NCBI RefSeq assembly: GCF_011174705.1
Contig: NZ_JAANIJ010000001.1
Span: 2,542,001 to 2,606,000 of the forward strand
Direction of reading: 5' to 3'
Origin: Tessaracoccus coleopterorum
GTDB lineage: Bacteria; Actinomycetota; Actinomycetes; Propionibacteriales; Propionibacteriaceae
DNA length: 64,000 nucleotides
Position numbers and translations under genes: made by a program. This document shows positions 1-9,678 of the stretch, piece after piece. Position 1 is the first letter of the stretch, and the number at the start of each line of letters is the position of its first letter. The notes beneath the pieces were generated by a model, which searched no databases, had not been told where the DNA came from, and was given only the letters and a program-made list of their open reading frames with translations.

Positions 1-944
1 GTGTATTCGTAGTAGACGAACACCGGCAGCGTCGCCATCGGGTTCGAGAGCGGGTTGAGGTTCATCGATGCTGTGATGCCGGCGGTCACCAGCAGCGGTG
101 CCGTCTCGCCGATGACCCGCGCAATGCCGAGCACGACGCCGGTGACGATGCCCGCCACCGACGTCGGCAGGACGATCCGCAGGATCGTGCGGTACTTCGG
201 CACGCCGAGGGCGTAGGAGGCCTCGCGGAGCTCGTTGGGAACGAGCCGCAGCATCTCCTCGGTCGATCGCACCACGGTTGGGATCATCAGGACGGAGAGG
301 GCTGCGGCGCCCGAGATGCCGTTGTTGGTGCCGGGGCCGAGCACGATGGAGAAGATCGTGTAGGCGAAGAGGCCGGCCACGATCGACGGGATGCCCGTCA
401 TCACGTCGACGAAGAAGCGGATCACCCGGGCCAGGAGAGTCATGCGGGCGCTGCCGCTGTACTCGACCAGGAAGATGGCGGCGAGGATGCCGATGGGTAC
501 GGAGATCAGGGTGGCGAGGCCGGTGATGATCAGCGTGCCCCAGATGGCGTGCACCGCGCCGCCGCCCTCACCGACGATGTTGCGCATCGACGAGTTGAAG
601 AACTCGCCGTCGAACCGGGCGAGACCCTTGGAGAGCGTGCCCAGGATGACGGAGAACAGCGGGAAGAGGGCGAGGATGAAGAAGCCGGTCACGACGTTGC
701 GGGCGAGCCGGTCCTTCGCCTTGCGGGGCCCCTCGACCGCGGCGGACAGGGCGTAGTGGCCGACGAGGTAGACGGCCGCGCCGATGATGATGCCAGCTGC
801 CGGTGATGTGATCCCGAACAGGGACAGGATCCCGAACGTGACGGCGAGCGATCCGACGAGCATTGCGAGCGTCGCGTACTTCGGCAGCTGCGCCGATGTC
901 AGGATGTTGCGCGGTTTCTGGGTGGACGCGATCGTGCCGTGCAT
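1..944 (-). CDS. pstA: Phosphate ABC transporter permease PstA (3' end cut by window)
   Basis: Inner-membrane half of the high-affinity phosphate importer. About 314 residues are visible in one uninterrupted frame: a short N-terminal tail, several hydrophobic segments from about residue 28, and the permease coupling (EAA) loop near REASYALGVPKYRT that docks on the ATPase PstB. The ATG at 944 overlaps the pstC stop as TGATG, so the two are translationally coupled. The stop codon lies before base 1, and pstB is expected beyond the window. This is one of the few long genes here without a frameshift. Confidence 0.93.
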   Translation of the reverse strand, partial: MHGTIASTQKPRNILTSAQLPKYATLAMLVGSLAVTFGILSLFGITSPAAGIIIGAAVYLVGHYALSAAVEGPRKAKDRLARNVVTGFFILALFPLFSVILGTLSKGLARFDGEFFNSSMRNIVGEGGGAVHAIWGTLIITGLATLISVPIGILAAIFLVEYSGSARMTLLARVIRFFVDVMTGIPSIVAGLFAYTIFSIVLGPGTNNGISGAAALSVLMIPTVVRSTEEMLRLVPNELREASYALGVPKYRTILRIVLPTSVAGIVTGVVLGIARVIGETAPLLVTAGITASMNLNPLSNPMATLPVFVYYEY

Positions 945-1926
945 CAGTTGGCTCCAGAGAACTCGGCGCGCCGCGCGACGATCGCGCGGGCAGCCATGTT
1001 GACGATGAGGGTGATCACGAACAGGACGAGGCCCGATGCGATCAGCTGGTTCCTGCCGAGCCCGTAGGCCTCAGGGAACTGCAGCGCGATGTTCGCGGCG
1101 ATCGAGTTCGGGTTCGACGAGGTGAGCAGTTTGAGGTGGAAGCCGTTGCCGGGGGACAACACCATCGCAACGGCCATCGTCTCGCCGAGCGCCCGGCCGA
1201 GGCCGAGCATGCACGCGGACACGATGCCGGGGGTACCGAACGGCAGCACGGCCTGGCGGATCATCTCCCAGCGGGTGGCGCCCAGAGCGAGGGACGCCTC
1301 CTCGTGCAGCCGGGGTGTCTGGAGGAACACTTCGCGCGACACCGCCGTGATGATGGGCAGCACCATCACGGCGAGCACGAGGGCGACGGTGAGGATGGTG
1401 CGGCCGGTTCCCGACACCTGACCGCCGAAGAAGATCGACAGCACCGGGACGTTGCCGAACGTCGCGTTCAGCCAGGCGTACAGGGGCTGCACCATCGGTG
1501 CCAGCACGTTGATGCCCCAGAGGCCGAAGACGACTGATGGGACGGCCGCCAGCAGGTCGATCACGTAGCCGAGGCTCTGGGCGAGCCTCCGGGGCGCGTA
1601 GTGGGTGATGAAGAGCGCGACTCCGATGGCCACCGGAACCGCGAAGAGCATCGCGAGCGCGGCGGCCCAGACGGTGCCCGCCGCGTAGGGCAGCACCCAT
1701 GACCAGAAAGCGCCGTATGGAAGGTCATCGGTGGGTGAGACGAGGGCGGGCATCGACAGCACGACCAGGAACGTCGCCACCGCGGCGAGGATCACGAGGA
1801 TGACGGTGCCGGAGCCCGTCGTGACGCCCTTGAACAGCGCGTCGCCGAAGCTCCGTGGGTTCCGACGCAGCGATTCGGGGCCGTGGATGGGCCCGAAAGG
1901 TCCGTCCCGGTGGTGTCGGTGGTCAT
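944..1926 (-). CDS. pstC: Phosphate ABC transporter permease PstC (one frameshift near the N-terminus)
   Basis: Partner permease of PstA. From about 1880 down to 944 the frame is continuous, with hydrophobic segments and an EAA loop (EEASLALGATRWEM) followed by the RALGET motif typical of PstC. The best start is ATG at 1926, preceded by AGGAG at good spacing. That ATG is one base out of frame with the body, so a single-base indel is inferred between about 1870 and 1925 in GC-rich sequence. An internal start at 1795 would remove the cytoplasmic tail and part of the first membrane segment. It sits downstream of pstS and overlaps pstA. Confidence 0.88.
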
Positions 1927-2042
1927 TGAGCAGTTCTCCTGATGAGGCTACGGGGCCCGGTCCCTGACCCGGCTCGACGCGCCCACCCGGAAAGAGTGGA
2001 CGCGTCGGCGCGGCAAGGCGGTTTCAGATTACGTGATCCGGG

Positions 2043-3145
2043 TCACTTGATCGAAGCGACGGCGGCGGTCACCTGGTCGCGGAGCGTCGCGGACAGCGGA
2101 GCGGAGCCGGCCGACGAGGCGGCCGCCTGCTGGCCCTCCTCCGAGGCGATGTAGCCGAGGTAACCCTTCACGAGCTCGGCCTTGGCGCTGTCCTGGTACT
2201 CGGCGCAGGCGATGGCGTAGGACACGAGCACGATCGGGTAGCCCTCGGCCAAGCGGTCGAGCTTGATGGCGATGTCGCCCTCGGCGCGCCCCTCCTCGAG
2301 GGGGAGTTCTCGACGGCGGCGGCCGCGGCCTCCTCGGTCGGTGCCTCGAACCTGCCCTCTGGGCCGATCTTGGCGACCGCCGCGGTGCCGGCCTGCGAGG
2401 CGTCGGCGTAGCCGATCGTGCCCCTGCCGCCGGTGACGGCCGCGACGACGCCGGAGGTGCCCTTGGCAGCCTCGCCGCCGTCGATCGGCCACTCCTGCGA
2501 CTTCTCGTCGGTCCAGACGCCCTCTGCGGCGACCGCGAGGTAGTCGGTGAAGTTCTCGGTGGTGCCCGACTCGTCGGAGCGGTGCACCGGCGTGATGGCC
2601 TGGTCCGGGAACGTGACGCCCGGGTTGAGGGCGGCGATGGCCGGGTCGTTCCAGCTGGCGATGTCTCCGCGGAAGACCTTGGCGAGCACCTCAGGCGTGA
2701 GGTTCAGCTCGGTGACGCCCTCGATGTTGAAGATGACGGCGATGGGGAGATGTAGATCGGGAGGTCGAGCGCGGTCGACCCGGGGGTGCACCCGGCGAAG
2801 GCTCCGGCCACATTCTCGTCGACCTTCAGCGCACGGTCGGAACCGGCGAAGTCGGCGCCACCGCCCATGAAGGCCTCACGGCCCGCGCCGGAGCCGTCGG
2901 GGGAGTAGTTGATGGTCACGTTGGGGTTCGCCATCTGGAACTGGGCGGTCCAGGTCTCCTGCGCGACCTTTGCCGAGGAGGCTCCCTTACCCGACAGGGT
3001 GCCCTCAAGGTTGGCTGAGGGGTGTCGCCGGCGGGGCCGAGGCGGAGCCGGAGTCGGCCGGAGCAGGGGTGATCTCGTTGGCGGCGCACGCCGAGAGGAG
3101 CAGCGCGGCAGAGATTCCTGCGGCGGCGGTGAGACGAATCTTCAT
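2043..3145 (-). CDS. pstS: Phosphate-binding lipoprotein PstS (three frameshifts)
   Basis: Periplasmic-side phosphate receptor feeding PstCA. The start at 3145 begins MKIRLTAAAG and reaches a lipobox LLLSAC with Cys20, so the mature protein is lipid-anchored. Phosphate-loop motifs are visible: SGAGREAF, GGADFAGSDR and SDESGTTENF. The frame breaks at about 3010, at 2744-2747 and at 2300-2304. In the last two, adding one C to a C run on the coding strand restores the sequence (ISP to IAVIF, and ENS to PLEEG). A real pseudogene is unlikely because every segment stays conserved. It is expressed from a PHO-box promoter about 110 bases upstream. Confidence 0.9.
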
Positions 3146-3251
3146 TCGGGGAGTGCCTTCCGAAGCGGTGAGAGTCGGGCCCGGTGGGCCGTGCCGGAAA
3201 GTACCGGCTTCGCAACGGACGCTATGCGCGGAAGGTAACGCGATCGTCAGT

Positions 3252-3273
3252 CCTGGGTGAACAGAAGGTGAAC
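3252..3273 (-). promoter_or_regulatory. PHO box (PhoP operator) upstream of pstS
   Basis: Read on the minus strand, two 11-base direct repeats abut: GTTCACCTTCT at 3273-3263 and GTTCACCCAGG at 3262-3252. This matches the actinobacterial PhoP PHO box, in which 11-nt units begin with GTTCACC. It sits about 107 bases upstream of the pstS start, in the gap after the mutT1-like gene. It implies phosphate-starvation induction of pstSCA separately from the ppk block. Confidence 0.82.
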
Positions 3274-3298
3274 GGGTGGCGAGCTTTGGTGTCGCGCC

Positions 3299-4177
3299 TC
3301 AGGCAGTGGGCTTGTGCACCTCGACGGCGACCCGTTCGCCGTCTGCGTCGCGGTGGATCACGATCGCCTCGCCGACCACCATCGGGCGTGGTTCCAGACC
3401 GAGCCCCTCGAACATCGAAGGAATGACCGGGCGGTGCCCGCAGATGGCCGTCGGAACGCTCAGCGTGCGCATCAGCTTGGCGGTGTAGCGCCGTACATCC
3501 TTGGGCCGGATCGTGCCGACCTCCTCCGTGAGCACGTCCGCGGTCCGCACCGGGATCCCGTGGAACGCCGAGTACGGGGCGAGTGTCTGGGTGCACCTCG
3601 TCGACGACGACGACACGAGGTCCTCCACACCGTACGCGCTGAGCAGTTGGGTCAGCATCTCGGACTGCCTCCGGCCGCGGGCGGTCAGTCGGCGCTCCTG
3701 ATCGGGGCCGCTCCAGTCCTTGCGGAGCATCGCCTTGCCGTGGCGCACCAGGATCAGCGGGATCGTCGGCGGCTTCAGCAGCGCCGCGGACAGCGCCCTG
3801 CGCTCGTCGGCGTAGGTGAGCTTGCGCATGGCCTTGTCAAGGGAGAGCCACCGGACCTTGTCGACCTCGTCGTTCGGCTCGAAGGGGAGTTCCTCGACGA
3901 CCTCGGCGCGCCAGTACTCCACCTTCTTGGGGCCCTTGGACACCTGATAGCGCATCGACGGCAGCCGCAGCCCGAGCCGGACCCGGTAGCCGGTCTCCTC
4001 GAGCACCTCGCGCACCGCAGTGTGGGGCGACAACTCGTCGGTCTTGCCCTTGCCCTTGGGCAGTGACCAGTCGTCGTAGCGTGGGCGGTGGATCGCCAGC
4101 ACCTCGATGTCGTCGAGGTGCTCACCGCGCAGCACGACGGCTCCGGCGGCCCGGATCTTGACGGTCCTGCTCATCAT
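3299..4177 (-). CDS. mutT1: MutT1-like Nudix hydrolase fused to a histidine phosphatase domain
   Basis: Bifunctional sanitising enzyme. In mycobacterial MutT1 the Nudix domain hydrolyses 8-oxo-(d)GTP and diadenosine polyphosphates. The N-terminal half carries a complete Nudix box (Gx5Ex7, then REVLEETGY) at about residues 40-65. The C-terminal half has the histidine-phosphatase RHG motif (LILVRHGKA) and a later CGHRP. The frame is intact, at about 292 residues, which fits the family. The ATG at 4177 or 4174 overlaps the ppk stop (ATGATGA), so it is coupled to ppk; no good Shine-Dalgarno was seen. I infer a role with ppk in polyphosphate/nucleotide turnover. Confidence 0.86.
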   Translation of the reverse strand: MMSRTVKIRAAGAVVLRGEHLDDIEVLAIHRPRYDDWSLPKGKGKTDELSPHTAVREVLEETGYRVRLGLRLPSMRYQVSKGPKKVEYWRAEVVEELPFEPNDEVDKVRWLSLDKAMRKLTYADERRALSAALLKPPTIPLILVRHGKAMLRKDWSGPDQERRLTARGRRQSEMLTQLLSAYGVEDLVSSSSTRCTQTLAPYSAFHGIPVRTADVLTEEVGTIRPKDVRRYTAKLMRTLSVPTAICGHRPVIPSMFEGLGLEPRPMVVGEAIVIHRDADGERVAVEVHKPTA

Positions 4178-6257
4178 CGGGAGGAACGCCGCGCCGCGGT
4201 CTGCTGGATGAGGGACTCCTGAAGGTCGGTCAGCTGGTTGCCTTCCGCACCGTGGGTGTGTGCGGTCCACTCGGAGTCGAGCAACTCCCAGTGGACGGTG
4301 TCCGGGGAGAACGCCTGCTCGAACAGGTTCTCGATCTGCGTGATGTGTGCCGGATGCGACAGTTGGACGATGGCCTCGACGCGACGGTCCAGGTTGCGGT
4401 GCATCAGATCGGACGACCCGATCCCGACGACAGGTTTTCCGCCGCCGGCGAACCAGAACACGCGGGAGTGTTCGAGGAACCGGCCGAGGACGGAGCGGAC
4501 CCGGATGTTCTCGCTCAGCCCTCGACCCCGGGCCGGATCGTGCAGATGCCGCGGATCCACATGTCGACCGACACCCCGGCCTGGGATGCCCGGTACAGCG
4601 CGTCGATGATCGCCTCGTCGACGACGGAGTTGACCTTGATCCGGATGCCGGAGGGTCGGCCCGCCTGGTGGTTGGCGATCTCGTCTTCGATGTGGCCGAT
4701 CAGGCCGTCGCGGATGCCGTGCGGGGCCACGAGCAGGCGGCGGTAGTTCGTCTCCTGTGTCATACCGGACAGGTGGTTGAACAGCCGCGCGATGTCGTCG
4801 GTGATGATGGGGTTGGACGTGAGCAGCCCCATGTCCTCGTACATGCGGGCCGTCTTCGGGTTGTAGTTGCCCGTCCCGATGTGCGCGTAGCGGCGCAGGC
4901 CGTCACCCTCCTCCCGCACCACCAGCGCGAGCTTGCAGTGCGTCTTCAGGCCGAGCATGCCGTAGACGACGTGGACGCCGTACTGCTCGAGCTTGCGCGC
5001 CCAGCCGATGTTGTTCTGCTCGTCGAAGCGGGCCTTGATCTCGACGATGGCGAGCACCTGCTTGCCCGCCTGCGCCGCCTCGATCAGGGCGTCGACGATG
5101 GGCGAGTCGCCCGACGTGCGGTACAGGGTCTGCTTGATGGCCAGAACCGCGGGGTCGGCCGCCGCCTGCTCGATGAAGCGCTGAACCGACGTGGCGAACG
5201 AGTCGTACGGATGCTGGACGAGGACATCGCGCACCTTGAGGGCCTTGAACATGTCTGCCGGGCGGGAGGACTCAACCTGTGCGAGGTCGGGGTGGGTGAT
5301 CGGCAGGAAGTTGGGGTACTTCAGGTCCTCGCGGCGCGAGTCGCTCAGGGCCATCAGCGCGGTCAGGTCGAGCGGGGCGCGGAGCCGGAACACCTCGTTC
5401 TCGGTGACGTCCAACTCGGTCATGAGCATGGCGAGCATCTCCTCGTCGATGCTCTCCTCTACCTCGAGACGTACCGGCGGCCTGCCGACCTTGCGGCGCA
5501 GCAACTCGCGCTCCAGGGCGAAGAGGAGGTTCTCGGCGTCGTCCTCCTCGACCTCGATGTCCTCGTTCCGGGTGACGCGGAACGTCGTGTACGACTGGAC
5601 CTGCATGCCCGTGAACAGTTGCCCGAGGTGGCGGGAGATGATCTCCTCGAGCGGCACGAAGCGACCCTCGGCAAGTTTCACGAGCCGCGACAGGAGTGGC
5701 GGCACCTTCACCCGCGCGAACTGCCTCGTGCCGGTGGTCGGGTTACGCAGCAGGACGGCCAGCGACAGGGAGAGGCCCGAGATGTAGGGGAAGGGATGAG
5801 ACGGGTCGACCGCCAGCGGCGTCAGCACGGGGAAGATGCGTTCGGCGAAGAACGCCCGCATCCGGTCCTTCTCGGCGGCCGTCAGCTGATCCCAGTCGAG
5901 GATCTCGATGCCCTCGGTTGCGAGAGCGGGGCGGACGTCCTCGTGGAACACGCGCGACTGCTCCGCCACCAACTCGGCGACCCGTTCGAGCAGTTCGTTG
6001 TGGAGCTCACCCGGCATCTTGCCCGCGGGGGTGGGGACGGCGACACCGGCGGCGATGCGCCGCTTCAGGCCGGCGATGCGGACCATGAAGAACTCGTCGA
6101 GGTTGGACGCGAAGATCGCCAGGAACTTCGCCCGCTCGATCAGCGGCACGCGCTCCGCGTCGCAGGCCTGGTCGAGGACCCGCTTGTTGAAGGCGAGCCA
6201 CGACAACTCCCTGTCGAGGTAGCGGTCCGCGGGGAGCGGTGGCTGGGTCACTGTCAT
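4174..6257 (-). CDS. ppk: Polyphosphate kinase (one frameshift near the C-terminus)
   Basis: Reversibly transfers the gamma phosphate of ATP to polyphosphate. About 694 residues, the normal Ppk1 length, opening [18 protein letters not shown]. The two catalytic-site histidines appear in KTHCK (about residue 439) and [10 protein letters not shown] (about residue 457). The frame stops at about 4515 directly after IRPGVEG; adding one base in the GGG run there continues into LSENIRVRS and the conserved C-terminal domain ending at 4174. It lies between mshD (4-base overlap) and mutT1 (overlap), so one transcript is likely. Confidence 0.93.
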
Positions 6258-7107
6258 CGCCTCCTGGAGAAACTGGTGTCGATCTGGGCGACCTCGAAGC
6301 CCGCGTTCCGGTACATCTTCACGACGCGCTCCTGGCCACCCTCCACGTACAGCTGCACGCGGGTGTCACCAGAGTAGAACAGGTGGTTTAGGCCTCTTTC
6401 AAGCAGCACCCTCCCGAGACCCTTACCTTCGTGGTCGGGGCGACGGCCATCACGTAGACCTCGCCGAGCCCTCCGCCGTGCCGCTTCGTCCAGTGGAAGC
6501 CGGCCACCGTTGCGTCCCGCTTCGCGACGAGGAGGCCCGCCGGGTCGAACCACGACTGCCGCGTCAGGTCGTCGAACTCGTCGACGGTGAGCCGCCCCTG
6601 CTCGGGATGGTGGACGAAGGCGGCGGCGTTGACGGCGACCACGGCCTCCCGGTCGGCGGGGTGTAGGGGGCGATCGTGTAGCCGTCAGCGGTCGGTTCGG
6701 GGCCGGTCGGGGCATCGAGCGCGCGCTCCATCCGGTAGAGCTCGCGCACCGGCTCGAGGCGCAGCTGGGCCGCCAGTTCGTGGGTCCCGGGCAGCGTGCC
6801 GAACGCCCAGATCGTGTAGTCCGGGTAACTTCCCAGCGCCTCGGTGAGGAGCTGGTAGGCGACGCCGTCCTTGCGGTGGTCAGGATGCACACACACCTGG
6901 AGGGTGTGGTCACGCTCGTCGCACACGACGAACCCGTACGGGTCGGAGCGCAGCCCCATGAAGAAGAAGTCGGCATCACGGATCCCGTCGATCCCATCGA
7001 GGCGGACTCGTTGATGGGGAGATCCCGTCGAACTCCTCGACGGCCGCGGCGAGGCGCAGGAATGCGTCGCGCATCTTCGGGGTGAGGGTGGTCAGATTAA
7101 CCAGCAC
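6254..7107 (-). CDS. mshD: Mycothiol synthase MshD (tandem GNAT, about three frameshifts)
   Basis: Acetylates Cys-GlcN-Ins in the last step of mycothiol synthesis. Two GNAT repeats are recognisable: the first around [17 protein letters not shown], the second ending with the acetyl-CoA loop GKGLGRVLL and a C-terminus [12 protein letters not shown]. Shifts fall at about 7017-7020 (a CCCC run; adding C joins GISP to INESA), about 6640 and about 6430. The start is taken as GTG at 7107, 6 bases after GGGAGG. Its position beside glnR matches the mycobacterial order. Length of about 285 residues is near the family norm of about 300. Confidence 0.88.
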
Positions 7108-7746
7108 GGTGGGCCTCCCGGTACTGGCGAAGCGGTAACCGACGTTCCGCACAGTACCGATGTAGTGGTCGAACTGGCCGAGCTTAGCCCGAAGACGGCG
7201 CACGTGGACATCCACCGTCCGGGTGCCCCGTAGTAGTCATAGCCCCACACCTGGCTGACGAGGGTCTCGCGCGACAGCACCCGGCCCGGGTGCTGCATCA
7301 GATAGCGCAGCAGCTCGAACTCGGTGTACGTCAGGTCGAGCGGCTCGCCGTCGACGGACGCCGAGTAGGCGGCGCCGTCGACCCGGATGGGGCCGGCGGT
7401 CAACACGTCGGGATCTGCGTTGGCGCGCGTCAGCATCCGCAGCCGGGCATCCAGCTCTGCGGGCTCGGAGCCGGTGGCCACGAAGTCGTTGAACCCCACT
7501 CGGGCTGAGGACGGCGAGCCCCGACACTGCGACGATCAGCAGGATCGGGGTGCCGCCGGCCTGCGAGAGGCTGTGGCAGGCGGACCGGGCGCCGGACAGT
7601 TCGGTGCGGCCGTCCACGATGATGACATCGGCGGCCTCAATCTCGAGCAGGGCCTGGGCGGCGGAGGGCACCCTGGTGACCGTGTGGCTCAGGAGCGCCA
7701 GTTCCTCCGGAGGTTCGACCCCGGAGACGAAGATGACTGCACTCAT
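7092..7746 (-). CDS. glnR: GlnR-type OmpR-family orphan response regulator (frameshifted)
   Basis: Global nitrogen regulator of actinobacteria; it acts as an orphan without a paired kinase. The atypical receiver has [12 protein letters not shown] around the usual phospho-Asp position. The winged-helix output domain has [14 protein letters not shown] and [13 protein letters not shown]. Shifts occur near 7500 (two bases, giving PEWGFNDF) and at 7226-7229 (a CCCC run; adding one G on the coding strand gives YYGGTRTVDV). The start ATG at 7746 follows AAGGAGG. In the frame of the last helix (GYRFAST) there is no stop before mshD, so the 3' end is uncertain; a stop in the next frame is at 7092. Confidence 0.86.
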
Positions 7747-7845
7747 AGGTGAATCCTCCTTCGCGGCTGTGCAACATGTTAACGGGCAAACCACGGGAGC
7801 CCGGTGCGCAGACGGCGCTGTGGACCGGCTTGTAGCATGGCGGCC

Positions 7846-8588
7846 ATGGCACCCCGTGTCCCGGACGAGTACTTCCGGAAGCGGGCGAGCGAGTCGGAGG
7901 ACGTGGGCGTCGAGGAGACCCCTGTCGCCCCGGCTGAGGCCCGCCCTGAGGAACTGACCCTCGCGCAGCCAGCGTCCGAGGGCATCATGCCGCGCCTTCT
8001 GGTTCTGATCCTGGTGGTGGCGCTCGCAACGGCCTTCGTTGTCGGGCGGCTGCTGATCTTCACGCCGGACGTGCCGGCGATCGTGACGCCGTCCGATACC
8101 CCGACTCCCCAGCCGAGTGCTGTCGACAACTTCGCGCCCTACGACGGCGCCGTCCAACTCGCCCGGGCCGCGACGGCCGAGGGAAGGTGCCGCAGTCAGG
8201 GCACCCGGGACACCCCCGATGCCCTCATCGACGACTCGCCCGACACGATATGGCGTTGCAGGGGCGACGGGGTGGGGAGTCGGTCACGTTCACCTTCGCG
8301 CCCGCCACCACCCTGGTGGGGGTGCGGCTCATCAACGGCAACACCGCCTGGACCGGTCGGTACGCAGCGGAGCGTCGACTGCTCAGCATCCGGTGGCAGT
8401 TCGCGGACGGCTCATTCTTCGTCCAGGGGCTCGCCGCCAACAACCGCGGCTACCAGGAGGTGCGGTTCCCCGCGATCGACACCTCGACCGTGACGATGAC
8501 GGTGGAGGCCGCCACCGAGCCTGGACAGCAGAACGAGATGGTCGACGCCGTGTCGGTGACGTCCCTGGAGTTCCTGACCACCGGGTAG
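7846..8588 (+). CDS. Membrane-anchored protein with a discoidin/NADase-type glycan-binding-like domain
   Basis: Cell-surface protein of unknown role. A short polar N-terminus leads to one membrane segment (PRLLVLILVVALATAFVV, about residues 46-63), a Pro/Thr linker, then a roughly 140-residue beta-rich domain. Signature stretches are DDSPDTIWRC, LVGVRLINGN and GYQEVRFPAI, as in coagulation-factor-5/8-like or NADase-type glycan-binding domains. One frameshift falls in the GGGG run at 8268-8271. The start is uncertain (7837 or 7846) and no strong ribosome site is seen. It is divergent from glnR, sharing the 99-base gap. Confidence 0.68.
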
Positions 8589-8591
8589 CGG

Positions 8592-9028
8592 TCAGTCCCA
8601 GTCGTGTGTGTCGATCAGGATGGTGATCGGGCCGTCGTTGACGGAGGCGACCTCCATATGGGCGCCGAACCGGCCGCGGCCCACCGTCGCCCCGAGCGAC
8701 TCGAGGTTGGTGCAGAGCTCCTCCACGAGGGGCTCGCCCACCGGGCCGGGGCCGCCCTGCTCCACCCGGGCCGACGACCCTTCCTGGTCGAGGCGTAGAG
8801 CGTGAACTGGCTCACCACCAGCAGCGGGGCATCGACATCGCTCGCGGAGAGCTCATCGTCGAGGATGCGCAGGCCCCAGATCTTCCTCGCCAGTGCGGCG
8901 GCGTCCGCGCCGGTGTCGTCGTGCCCGACGCCCGCGAGCACGAGCAGCCCCGGCCTCTCCAGTTCGGCGATCACCTCGCCGTCGACCTTCACCGAAGCGG
9001 AACTGACCCTCGTCACAACGACACGCAT
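8592..9028 (-). CDS. dtd: D-aminoacyl-tRNA deacylase (one frameshift)
   Basis: Removes D-amino acids from mischarged tRNA. It starts [13 protein letters not shown] at 9028, has the DTD motif SQFTLYA in the middle and ends with the Gly-Pro motif region [10 protein letters not shown] before the stop at 8592. About 145 residues, the family length. The frame breaks at about 8770, after STRKGRRP, in a GGGCC/GACCC region. It is convergent with the preceding plus-strand gene, with a 3-base gap. Confidence 0.9.
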
Positions 9029-9049
9029 GGCCCCATTGTGGCGTCTTCG

Positions 9050-9055
9050 TATACT
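9050..9055 (+). promoter_or_regulatory. Candidate -10 element for a leaderless transcript
   Basis: TATACT lies 7 bases before the ATG at 9063, at the spacing expected if transcription begins at the start codon itself. No convincing -35 is present 17 bases upstream. Leaderless mRNAs are common in actinobacteria, and the following small gene has no Shine-Dalgarno. Confidence 0.45.
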
Positions 9056-9062
9056 GACGGCC

Positions 9063-9167
9063 ATGAGCGTCCTCGTCTGGGTGTTGATCATCGCCGCTGT
9101 GCTGACCAGCGCGATCGCGTTGATCGCCCTTGCCGCCCTGATGTGGTCGCTGCTACGGAAGCTTTAG
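9063..9167 (+). CDS. Small single-pass membrane protein, 34 residues
   Basis: The open frame [20 protein letters not shown] continues to a basic end (SLLRKL), so it is almost wholly one hydrophobic helix with a charged C-terminus. A TATACT sits just upstream. Its stop at 9165-9167 overlaps the TAGGAG that serves as ribosome site for the nitrobindin gene at 9177, suggesting co-expression. Function unknown. The promoter-like context and clean membrane-helix composition favour a real gene, but it is very short. Confidence 0.5.
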   Translation: MSVLVWVLIIAAVLTSAIALIALAALMWSLLRKL

Positions 9168-9176
9168 GAGTGAGCA

Positions 9177-9678
9177 GTGAACATCGAAATCGAGGTGCCC
9201 GAGGGTCTCAACCCCGAACTCACCGCGCTCGGCTGGCTCGTCGGCCGCTGGGAGGGCACCGGTAACGGCGTCGACCACGAGGGCAAGGACTTCGAGTTCG
9301 AGCAGCGCGTCGAGTTCAAGCACAACGGGGTGACTACCTCTACTACGCCGCGCAGGCGTTTCTGCTCGGCGAGGAGGGTGCAGACCCGACGCCGATGGGC
9401 ATGGAGACGGGTTCTGGCACGCCAAGCCGGACGCGACGCTCGAGGTGGTGCTCGCCAACTCCGACGGCTGGACCGAGCTGCTGGTCGGCAAGATCCAGGT
9501 GACGCGCATCGACCTGCGCACCGACGCCGTCGTGCGCGCCGAGGGTGCCGAGGTGACCCACACCGCCGGACAGCGGCTCTACGGCAAGGTCGAAGGCGAC
9601 CTCATGTACGCGCTCGACCGGTCCACGGCCGAGCACGCCCTCAGGCCCCACATGTGGGCCCGGCTGAAGCGCGTCTGA
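9177..9678 (+). CDS. Nitrobindin/FABP-like heme-binding protein, copy 1 (two frameshifts)
   Basis: Small beta-barrel of the nitrobindin (THAP4-like) family, which binds ferric heme and isomerises peroxynitrite. The family GxWxGxG motif is GRWEGTGNG. Barrel strands continue through DYLYYAAQAF, FWHAKPDA and HALRPHMWARL. Shifts occur at about 9330 (GGGG) and about 9402 (GGG before TTCTGG, where one added G gives GFWH). Start GTG 9177 follows AGGAG. The final TGA overlaps the next ATG (TGATG). A second paralogue lies at 21377-21858. Confidence 0.82.

Noticed and set aside
4347..6377. Long plus-strand open frame of 676 codons
   Set aside because: It lies antisense to ppk, has the skewed Arg/Val/Asp/His composition of a GC-rich shadow frame, no ribosome site and no recognisable domain, while the minus strand encodes an obvious polyphosphate kinase.
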